7,998 bases of DNA from positions 712,416-720,413 of the forward strand of contig NZ_GL629647.1 in NCBI RefSeq assembly GCF_000185845.1, given 5' to 3'. Source of the DNA: Segatella salivae DSM 15606. GTDB lineage: Bacteria > Bacteroidota > Bacteroidia > Bacteroidales > Bacteroidaceae. Numbering within the stretch: position 1 is the stretch's first letter; each line of letters starts with the position of its first letter. Of this stretch, positions 1 through 6,240 are shown one piece after another. The translations under genes and the position numbers were made by a program. The notes below the pieces were generated by a model. That model was not told the origin of the DNA and did not search any database. It saw only the letters and a list, made by a program, of their open reading frames with translations.

Positions 1-281
1 CCTAACGAAGCTGGATCAATCTGACGAACATCAAACGCACGAATACTATTAAACCAACGTCCATTATATTCGTGGGCATCGATATCGAAAGAAACATTTA
101 CCTCTTGTCCAATTTGTATATTGAAACGTTGCAAGCGCTCATCACCAAACACACTGAACACCATCTTATGAGGGAAATTCTCATGCGTTTCGATAACAAA
201 ATCCTGCGCTTTCCATTCGCCACGAGCAGAAGTTCCCGAGCGAGCGGGCAATGCTGCAATAACCTTTCCTTGTAAATCCAT
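1..281 (-). CDS. DUF3127 family protein, N-terminal part (cut by window edge)
   Basis: The reading frame starts at the ATG complementary to 279-281 and stays open for 93 codons to the left edge, so the C-terminus is missing. The protein begins MDLQGKVIAALPARSG and contains WKAQDFVIETHE, FPHKMVFSVFGDERL, FDIDAHEYNGRWFNSIRAF and ends at QIDPASL. I recognise these as the pattern of DUF3127, a small Bacteroidetes family (usually roughly 110-140 residues) of unknown function. There is no signal peptide, so it should be cytoplasmic. The alternation of short beta-like strands and the GRWFNSIRAFDV ending resemble an OB-fold nucleic-acid-binding protein; that is inference. It is transcribed divergently from dnaN, 198 bp away. 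The upstream sequence is A/T-rich with no clear Shine-Dalgarno, which is normal in this phylum. Family assignment is fairly sure; function is unknown. Confidence 0.85.
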   Translation of the reverse strand, partial: MDLQGKVIAALPARSGTSARGEWKAQDFVIETHENFPHKMVFSVFGDERLQRFNIQIGQEVNVSFDIDAHEYNGRWFNSIRAFDVRQIDPASL

Positions 282-351
282 AGTTTATTTTATATTATTT
301 TCAATGATTCTTAAACTAAAAATCGTGTTTTTGTTTTTACACTTGATTTTG

Positions 352-383
352 CGAAATTACTAAAATAGTTCTAATAAATGAAA
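352..383 (-). promoter_or_regulatory. Weak candidate promoter for the DUF3127 gene
   Basis: Read on the minus strand, TTTC (383-380) is followed after 20 bp by TAATTTCG (359-352). This matches the Bacteroidetes TTTG / TAnnTTTG promoter pattern with one mismatch in each element. It would put transcription start about 60-70 bases before the ATG at 281. The region is AT-rich, so a match this loose could arise by chance. Confidence 0.3.
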
Positions 384-398
384 CATTTTATGTCTTTT

Positions 399-430
399 TT
401 TGTTTTACACAAGGGTTTTTAGTATTTTTG
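399..430 (+). promoter_or_regulatory. Bacteroidetes-type promoter for dnaN and the downstream operon
   Basis: TTTG at 399-402 and TATTTTTG at 423-430 are separated by 20 bp. This is a full match to the Bacteroidetes sigma-ABfr consensus (-33 TTTG, -7 TAnnTTTG, spacing 19-21). Transcription would start near 436-438, giving a leader of about 43 bases before the dnaN ATG at 480. No comparably good promoter was noticed in the short gaps further down the gene cluster, so this is the likely main promoter for it. Confidence 0.7.
403..411 (+). promoter_or_regulatory. DnaA-box-like 9-mer between the dnaN promoter elements
   Basis: TTTTACACA fits the relaxed DnaA box consensus TTWTNCACA and lies between the -33 and -7 elements, where a bound protein would block RNA polymerase. 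A second copy with one mismatch, TTTTACACT, is at 335-343 in the same orientation, 68 bp upstream. The similarity extends into a shared T-rich G-TTTT-ACAC context. Given the AT-rich background, two loose matches are weak evidence; DnaA control of dnaN is a hypothesis. Confidence 0.3.
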
Positions 431-479
431 TCTCTACAAAAAACGTAAGTGGAATAATAACTATTAAAGAAAGATACTA

Positions 480-1601
480 ATGAGATTTACATTATCCAGC
501 AGCGCTCTTAACGCTCGCCTTCAATCACTTGCCAAGGTAATCAACAGCAAAAATTCACTACCTATACTCGATAGTTTCCTCTTCGAAGTAAGCAATAGTG
601 GATTAAAGATTACAGCATCAGACAATGAGAATGTCATGACTTCGCTTGTGCCACTCAGTGAGTGTGACGGAGAAGGAAGCTTTGCTGTGCCCAATCGTAC
701 GATTCTTGACGCCGTAAAAGAGCTTCCAGAACAACCTCTTCAATTCGAAGTTGATATAGAAGCCCTCACCATCAAGATTCTTTATCAGAATGGTATGTAT
801 AACTTCACGGCACAAAATGCTGACGAATATCCTCACACACAAGCTGTTCCTGATGGTGCACACGTGATAACAATGGCTTCAAACTCATTGATTAATAACA
901 TCACACGCTCACTTTTTGCCACAGCAACAGACGAACTTCGTCCTGTGATGAATGGCATATACTTTGACCTTACACCCGATTATCTGGCCATTGTAGCCAC
1001 AGATGGTCATAAGCTTGTACGCAATCAAGACTATACAGTGAAAAGTGACACTCCGGCTTCATTTATCCTTCCCAAGAAACCAGCTACACTTTTGAAAAAT
1101 GTTTTGAGTAAAGACGATAGTGATGTTGTTATCAAGTTTGACGACCGCACTACCGAAATACGCTTTGCAGAAGGTCAGCTCTGTTGTCGACTCATTGAAG
1201 GCAACTATCCCAACTACAATAGTGTGATTCCTGAAAACCCACACAACATGAGTATAGACCGTAAGAGTCTTATCGGAGCTTTACGCCGTGTACTCCCATT
1301 TGCAAGTGAAAGCAGTCAATTAGTTCGCTTCCGCATTGAATCAGGTAAACTCGAAGTGTCTTCTGAAGACATTGATTTTGCAACCAGTGCAAAGGAACAA
1401 ATCGTTTGTGACTATAATGGTCCACAAATGAGTATTGGCTTTAAGGGAAGCTCTTTACAAGAGATTCTGAACAATCTTGATTGTGATGAAGTAAACTTCC
1501 AATTGGCAGACCCAAGCCGTGCAGGTGTTATTGTGCCTACCGAACAACCTGAAAATGTTAATGTTCTGATGTTGATCATGCCTATGTTGCTCAACGATTA
1601 A
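480..1601 (+). CDS. dnaN: DNA polymerase III subunit beta (sliding clamp)
   Basis: This encodes the ring-shaped processivity clamp that encircles DNA and tethers polymerase III and other replication and repair proteins in the cytoplasm. The 373-residue product has the family's usual length and three-domain layout (roughly 1-120, 125-245, 246-373). It begins MRFTLSSSALNARLQSLAKV, typical of DnaN. Other family marks are FTAQNADEYP near the end of domain 1, PVMNGIYFD and ATDGHKL (173-179) in domain 2, IEGNYPNYNSVIP leading into domain 3, and MPM (367-369) near the C-terminus, part of the partner-binding pocket; the tail is extended as LLND. The ATG at 480 fits the family N-terminus and follows an A-rich leader (AAAGAAAG). 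It is the first gene after the promoter at 399-430, and the exonuclease gene follows after 24 bases. No dnaA is visible, so this is not the classic dnaA-dnaN arrangement. Confidence 0.97.
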   Translation: MRFTLSSSALNARLQSLAKVINSKNSLPILDSFLFEVSNSGLKITASDNENVMTSLVPLSECDGEGSFAVPNRTILDAVKELPEQPLQFEVDIEALTIKILYQNGMYNFTAQNADEYPHTQAVPDGAHVITMASNSLINNITRSLFATATDELRPVMNGIYFDLTPDYLAIVATDGHKLVRNQDYTVKSDTPASFILPKKPATLLKNVLSKDDSDVVIKFDDRTTEIRFAEGQLCCRLIEGNYPNYNSVIPENPHNMSIDRKSLIGALRRVLPFASESSQLVRFRIESGKLEVSSEDIDFATSAKEQIVCDYNGPQMSIGFKGSSLQEILNNLDCDEVNFQLADPSRAGVIVPTEQPENVNVLMLIMPMLLND

Positions 1602-1625
1602 GGAACGACAACACATAAATAAGAA

Positions 1626-2486
1626 ATGAAATTAAATCTGAAAAAGCCCCTTGTAGTCTTCGACCTCGAGACTACAGGGCTTGATATTGTAAACGATCGC
1701 ATCATACAGCTTTCGTTCATAAAGGTCTATCCTGATGGAAAAGAAGAGCGTGGAGACCATCTTATCAATCCAGGAAGGCACATTCCTGAGATGATTACCG
1801 AACTAACAGGCATTGATGACGAGAAAGTTAAGGATGCACCCAGCTTCAAACAGATATCAACAACATTGGCCGAAACGTTCAAAGGATGTGACTTTGCAGG
1901 CTTTAACTCCAATCGTTTTGACGTACCAATGCTCGCCGAAGAATTCTTGCGTGCAGGCATAGACTTCGACTTCTCTAAATGCCGACTCATAGATGCACAA
2001 GCCATCTTCCACAAGATGGAAAGAAGAAATCTGGCAGCTGCCTACAAGTTTTATTGTGGAAGGAAGATGGAAGAAGACTTTGAGGCTCACCGAGCAGACC
2101 AAGATACTGAAGCAACCTATCGGGTATTGATGGGTGAATTGGATATGTATTCTAAAGAACAACAGGACGAAGACGAGCGTATTCTACCGAATGATATGGA
2201 CTTCTTGGCCGAGTTTTCCAAACAAAACGACAATGTTGACTTTGCAGGACGCATGATTTGGGCACCTATCACAGATAAAGAAGGGAAACCTTTAACCGAT
2301 AAAGATGGAAAGCCTCAACTGCAAGAAGTATTCAACTTTGGTAAATACAAGGACTATCCTGTGGCAGAAGTCTTGAAGAAAGACCCAGGATATTATTCTT
2401 GGATGTTGGGAGCCGACTTTCCAAACAACACAAAACAGGTGCTGACGCGCATTCGGCTTCGTGAATTTAACAAGCACTCATGCTAA
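1626..2486 (+). CDS. DEDDh-family 3'-5' exonuclease with ExoX-like C-terminal domain
   Basis: The 286-residue protein has a DnaQ/RNase T-type exonuclease fold at residues 8-170. The metal-binding acidic residues are visible: D13 and E15 in FDLETTG, D99 in NSNRFDVPML, and H155 with D160 in HRADQD, so the DEDDh active site appears intact. It should remove nucleotides from DNA 3' ends. After a linker with a short tandem repeat (216-230), residues 236-280 carry FNFGKYKDYP and DPGYYSWML, the pattern of the exodeoxyribonuclease X C-terminal domain, which may help bind DNA. It is too short for a PolC-type polymerase. It lies directly after dnaN and overlaps coaBC by 7 bases (ATGCTAA), so translational coupling is likely. 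A role in proofreading or repair alongside the clamp is inferred from neighbourhood. It could be annotated as a Pol III epsilon-like protein, but the C-terminal domain argues for an ExoX-like repair exonuclease. Confidence 0.9.
   Translation: MKLNLKKPLVVFDLETTGLDIVNDRIIQLSFIKVYPDGKEERGDHLINPGRHIPEMITELTGIDDEKVKDAPSFKQISTTLAETFKGCDFAGFNSNRFDVPMLAEEFLRAGIDFDFSKCRLIDAQAIFHKMERRNLAAAYKFYCGRKMEEDFEAHRADQDTEATYRVLMGELDMYSKEQQDEDERILPNDMDFLAEFSKQNDNVDFAGRMIWAPITDKEGKPLTDKDGKPQLQEVFNFGKYKDYPVAEVLKKDPGYYSWMLGADFPNNTKQVLTRIRLREFNKHSC
2271..2315 (+). repeat. Imperfect 24-nt in-frame tandem repeat in the exonuclease linker
   Basis: Two near-identical units encode TDKEGKP (2271-2291) and TDKDGKP (2295-2315), separated by one Leu codon. 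The units differ at several bases, mostly synonymous, so the duplication is either old or kept by selection on the protein. It lies in the hydrophilic linker between the nuclease core and the ExoX-like domain. Confidence 0.75.
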
Positions 2487-3670
2487 AAGGAAAGAAGATA
2501 GTACTCGGCATAACAGGGTCGATAGCGGCCTATAAATCATGCCTCATCATCCGTGAACTCATCAAACATGAGGCTGAAGTACAGGTGGTCATCACCCCAT
2601 CAGGCAAAGAATTTATCACCCCGATAACGCTTTCGGCATTAACGCACAAACCCGTTATCAGTGAGTTCTTTGCCCAGCGTGATGGCACCTGGCACTCTCA
2701 TGTAGATTTGGGATTGTGGGCAGATGCTATGCTCATAGCCCCTTGCACGGCAAGTTCACTCGGCAAGATGGCACACGGCATTGCCGACAACATGCTCATC
2801 ACCACCTATCTCAGCATGAAAGCCCCCATATTTATAGCCCCAGCAATGGACCTTGATATGTATCAACACCCTTCTACACAGGCCAACCTTCAACAACTGA
2901 AATCCTATGGCAATCATATCATAGCGCCTACAAGTGGCTTTCTGGCCAGTGGACTTGAGGGAAAAGGCCGAATGGAAGAACCCAAAAAGATTGTAGAAAG
3001 CCTTGAACACTTCTTCAACTCAACCCATGACCTGTCGGGAAAGCATATCATGATTACGGCAGGTCCCACGTATGAAAAGATTGACCCCGTGAGATTCATT
3101 GGCAATTATTCAAGCGGAAAGATGGGATTTGCCTTGGCTGAGGAATGCTATCAACGTGGTGCGGAAGTAACATTGATTAGTGGTCCCGTGAATCTTCATT
3201 GTTCTCAAGGCATCAATAGAATAGATGTGGAGAGTTGTGAAGAGATGTATGAGCAGGCTATAAAGGCCTTTCCACATCAGAATGCGGCCATTTTGTGTGC
3301 GGCAGTAGCCGATTTCAAACCTGGAAACGTGGCAGAAACAAAGATTAAACGTGAGAAAGACGATTTGATTCTACAGCTAAAACCCACACAAGACATTGCA
3401 TCTGAACTTGGGAAAATGAAGACCTCCAACCAGCATATCGTTGCTTTTGCACTCGAAACCAACAATGAAGAGCAAAATGCCAAGCACAAGTTGACGAAGA
3501 AAAATGCGGATTTCATTGTGCTAAACTCTACACGCAACCCTGGAACCACATTCAAAAGTGATGAAAATCAGATTACGATTATCCATCAAAAAGGGAAAAA
3601 AGAATATGCCAAGAAACCTAAAACGGATGTTGCCAAAGATATTATTAACGAGTTGGCTAATCTTTTATAG
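2480..3670 (+). CDS. coaBC: Bifunctional CoaBC: phosphopantothenoylcysteine decarboxylase / phosphopantothenate-cysteine ligase
   Basis: This cytoplasmic enzyme joins cysteine to 4'-phosphopantothenate (CoaB) and decarboxylates the product with FMN (CoaC), giving 4'-phosphopantetheine for coenzyme A. Its 396 residues match the usual fused length. CoaC spans about 1-180: the flavin-binding GSIAAYK (13-19), the presumed catalytic H74 in HVDLGLWAD, and APAMDLDM (120-127). CoaB spans about 185-396: ITAGPTYEKIDPVRFIGNYSSGKMG (192-216, including N209), AAVADF (274-279) and KIKREK (288-293). Compared with the E. coli enzyme, the Asn of the PAMN motif is D124 and the flexible-loop Cys is S157 (LASGLEGKGRM); this is probably a Bacteroidetes-type variant. 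The start is inside the exonuclease stop region (ATGCTAA), and the 3' end overlaps the next gene. Confidence 0.96.
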   Translation: MLKGKKIVLGITGSIAAYKSCLIIRELIKHEAEVQVVITPSGKEFITPITLSALTHKPVISEFFAQRDGTWHSHVDLGLWADAMLIAPCTASSLGKMAHGIADNMLITTYLSMKAPIFIAPAMDLDMYQHPSTQANLQQLKSYGNHIIAPTSGFLASGLEGKGRMEEPKKIVESLEHFFNSTHDLSGKHIMITAGPTYEKIDPVRFIGNYSSGKMGFALAEECYQRGAEVTLISGPVNLHCSQGINRIDVESCEEMYEQAIKAFPHQNAAILCAAVADFKPGNVAETKIKREKDDLILQLKPTQDIASELGKMKTSNQHIVAFALETNNEEQNAKHKLTKKNADFIVLNSTRNPGTTFKSDENQITIIHQKGKKEYAKKPKTDVAKDIINELANLL

Positions 3671-4532
3671 CTGGCCACTCATGGCTCAAGAGCTACAAGC
3701 TGTCGTAAATATCAACCACACCCAAATACAAGGTACAAACAATGCGATATTCGACAACTTGCAAAACACCCTTACCCAGTTTCTCAATGATAGAAAATGG
3801 ACCGACCTCCAGTTTCAAAAGAATGAGCGGATAGCGTGCAGTTTTAATATCACGGTGAATAAATACGATCAACAGAACAATACCTTCAATTGTAAAGCCA
3901 TTATACAAGCCAACCGACCTGTATTCAATTCAACATACACCACAGTGCTTTATAGCAACACCGACAATAACTTTGACTTCGAATATGCTGAGTTTGCGCA
4001 ATTAGAGTTCAACAAAGAACACATCAACAATCAGCTCACGGCCTTATGCGCCTACTATGCCTATCTCATCATTGGAATCAACTTAGACAGCTTTTCGCCT
4101 ATGGGAGGAACTGACATACTCCAGCAATGCCTCAACATAGCCAACAATGCACAGGGGTTAAACTTTGCAGGATGGAAGAGTTTTGACGACGACCGAAATC
4201 GGTTTGCGGTAATCAATGCCTATACTGATGAGAAATTAAGTCCTTTCCGAACACTCCAATATGATTATTATCGAAAGGGATTAGACCAAATGGCCACAAA
4301 TCCAGAGAAAGCACGAGTGAATATCACCACTGCCCTCGAAGAAAACTTATGGAAGGCGCATGAAAACAGACCGCTGAGCAGACTCCCCCAACTATGGACC
4401 GATTATAAAAAAGATGAACTTGCCAACATCTATCAAGGTCATGGCACACAAAAAGAGAAAGAACGAATCTATGACATACTCTTCACACTCAATGCCAGCC
4501 TAAACGAAAGCTGGGAGAGAATAAAACAATAA
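3606..4532 (+). CDS. porD: DUF4835 family protein, type IX secretion-associated PorD
   Basis: This 308-residue exported protein matches the DUF4835 family, annotated in Bacteroidetes as type IX secretion protein PorD. I recognise the family by RPVFNSTYTTVLYS, FEYAEFAQLEFN, LCAYYAYLIIGINLDSFSPMGG and the later YDYYRKGLDQM segment. The N-terminus is a signal peptide: basic residues, a hydrophobic stretch (ILLTSWLIFYSW), then a likely cut in LMA/QEL after residue 27, so it should be periplasmic or envelope-bound. Starts are possible at 3558, 3606 and 3627. I chose 3606 because it gives a basic n-region and has a purine-rich AAGGGAAAAAAG just upstream; 3627 gives a shorter but complete signal peptide and is nearly as good. 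With 3606 the gene overlaps coaBC by 65 bases. recN starts 9 bases after its stop. The precise molecular role is not clear from sequence. Confidence 0.85.
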   Translation: MPRNLKRMLPKILLTSWLIFYSWPLMAQELQAVVNINHTQIQGTNNAIFDNLQNTLTQFLNDRKWTDLQFQKNERIACSFNITVNKYDQQNNTFNCKAIIQANRPVFNSTYTTVLYSNTDNNFDFEYAEFAQLEFNKEHINNQLTALCAYYAYLIIGINLDSFSPMGGTDILQQCLNIANNAQGLNFAGWKSFDDDRNRFAVINAYTDEKLSPFRTLQYDYYRKGLDQMATNPEKARVNITTALEENLWKAHENRPLSRLPQLWTDYKKDELANIYQGHGTQKEKERIYDILFTLNASLNESWERIKQ

Positions 4533-4541
4533 ATCAAGAAT

Positions 4542-6203
4542 ATGCTGAAACAATTATACATCAAAAATTTCACACTAATAGACGAACTCAATATCTCTTT
4601 TGATAGTGGATTCTCTGTCATTACTGGTGAAACGGGAGCCGGGAAAAGCATTATTCTCGGAGCCATCAACCTACTATTAGGACAGCGTGCAGACACAAAG
4701 GTCATCAAAGCCGAAAAAGATAAATGTATCATCGAAGCGCATTTCAACCTCAAAAACTATGACTTAGGCGCTTTCTTCCAAGAGAATGATATCGACTATG
4801 ACCCTGAGGATTGCATCTTAAGGCGGGAAATCAATAAAAATGGGAAAAGCCGAGCCTTTATCAACGACATTCCCGTGCAGCTAACCCTTATAAAAACTCT
4901 GGGGGAAAGGCTTATCGACATCCATAGTCAACACCAAAATCTGCTTCTACAAAAAGAAAACTTCCAACTCAATGTGGTTGACATCATTGCTCACGACGAG
5001 AAAGAAAGAAATGAATATCAAATAAGTTTCAAAGCCTATCGGAAAGCACTCAGCGAACTCAAACTTCTTGAAGACAATCTTGCACAAAGCAAAGAGAATG
5101 AAGACTTCATGCGGTTTCAATTCAACGAGTTAGACAAAGCACAACTCAAACCCGACGAGCAAGAGAGCATTGAACAAGAAACTGAACAACTCTCACACGC
5201 CGAAGAAATCAAAACCTCATTCTATGAAGCCGACAGCCTGCTTGCCGGAGACGAGCAAGGTGCAGTTGAACAAGTCAAGCAAGCCTCAAACTTACTGCAT
5301 GCCATCGGCAAATTTTCACCCGATGCACGTGAGTTAGCTCAACGACTTGACAATTGTCACATCGAACTTAAAGACATCGCACAGGAGATTAGCCGAACAA
5401 CTGAACACATTGACTTTGACCCAGCTCAACTCGATAAACTCAATGCACGCCTTGACACCATCTACATGCTACAACAAAAATTCCGCGTCTCTACCATCGA
5501 CGAACTCCTTCAACTAAGAAACGAACTCGAAACCAAGCTCGCTAACATTGATAATGCCGATGACCTGCTTGAAGAAACACGAACAAAAGTCGCCAAGCTT
5601 GAAGGCGAATGCCGCAAGAAAGCCCAGATGCTAACTCAGAAACGTGAGAAAGCTGCCCGACAAGCCGAAAAAGAAATGGCAAACAGGCTCATTCCCTTAG
5701 GCATTCCAAATGTGAGATTTCAAATACAACTCACTGTCAAAGAACTCTCCGAAGATGGGCAGGACAAAACAGCCTTCCTCTTCAGCGCCAACAAAAGCAC
5801 ACCCCTACAACCCATTAGCGAGGTGGCCTCAGGAGGCGAGATTGCACGCGTCATGCTCTCTATAAAAGCCATGATCAGTGGAGCCGTAAAACTCCCCACC
5901 ATCATCTTCGATGAGATTGACACCGGAGTGAGCGGACGAGTGGCCGAGATGATGGCACAAATCATGCAAGAAATGGGACAAAACCATCGACAGGTCATCA
6001 GCATCACCCACTTGCCACAGATTGCGGCCTTAGGTTCAGCCCATTATAAAGTATCTAAAGAAGAAACCAAAGACGGAACCACGAGTCACATGCAAAGACT
6101 CACCGACAACGAGAGAATACAAGAGATTGCGCAAATGCTCAGCGGAACCAAGGTTTCAGCCGAAGCCATCAGCAATGCAAAAGCACTGCTCAACAAAGCT
6201 TGA
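4542..6203 (+). CDS. recN: DNA repair protein RecN (SMC-like ATPase)
   Basis: RecN is a cytoplasmic SMC-like ATPase that acts early in double-strand-break repair. The product has 553 residues, the usual length. It begins MLKQLYIKNFTLIDEL, the typical RecN start. The Walker A motif is GETGAGKS (29-36). A long charged coiled-coil region spans roughly 145-380. The ABC signature SGGEIARVM begins at S430, the Walker B motif is IIFDEIDTGVSG with D457 and E458, and the H-loop is THLPQIAA with H490. All ATPase motifs look intact, so it should be functional. It lies in the middle of the gene cluster, 9 bases after porD. No LexA-like operator could be recognised in the gap, so control from the upstream operon promoter is more likely than an independent SOS promoter; this is inference. 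Confidence 0.97.
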   Translation: MLKQLYIKNFTLIDELNISFDSGFSVITGETGAGKSIILGAINLLLGQRADTKVIKAEKDKCIIEAHFNLKNYDLGAFFQENDIDYDPEDCILRREINKNGKSRAFINDIPVQLTLIKTLGERLIDIHSQHQNLLLQKENFQLNVVDIIAHDEKERNEYQISFKAYRKALSELKLLEDNLAQSKENEDFMRFQFNELDKAQLKPDEQESIEQETEQLSHAEEIKTSFYEADSLLAGDEQGAVEQVKQASNLLHAIGKFSPDARELAQRLDNCHIELKDIAQEISRTTEHIDFDPAQLDKLNARLDTIYMLQQKFRVSTIDELLQLRNELETKLANIDNADDLLEETRTKVAKLEGECRKKAQMLTQKREKAARQAEKEMANRLIPLGIPNVRFQIQLTVKELSEDGQDKTAFLFSANKSTPLQPISEVASGGEIARVMLSIKAMISGAVKLPTIIFDEIDTGVSGRVAEMMAQIMQEMGQNHRQVISITHLPQIAALGSAHYKVSKEETKDGTTSHMQRLTDNERIQEIAQMLSGTKVSAEAISNAKALLNKA

Positions 6204-6240
6204 CACTAACTCTCCTCTATACATCATAAAACCATTCAAA

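Noticed and set aside
72..275. Plus-strand 67-codon open frame near the left edge
   Set aside because: It lies opposite the DUF3127 gene, whose frame carries a recognisable protein family; no family features are seen in the plus-strand product.
491..499. TTATCCAGC near the dnaN start as a DnaA box or origin signal
   Set aside because: Only seven of nine bases match TTATCCACA and it is inside the coding region; there is no cluster of boxes to support an origin.
2316..2336. QLQEVF in the exonuclease as a sliding-clamp-binding motif like QTSMAF of Pol III epsilon
   Set aside because: The fourth position is Glu instead of a hydrophobic residue, and the Phe belongs to the ExoX-like domain (FNFGKYK).
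6127..6240. Upstream-extended start for the TPR gene, overlapping recN by 77 bases
   Set aside because: The added residues copy no known feature and would bury the clear signal peptide that begins at 6241.
6204..6240. Separate promoter for the TPR gene
   Set aside because: No TAnnTTTG-like element is visible in the 37-base gap.
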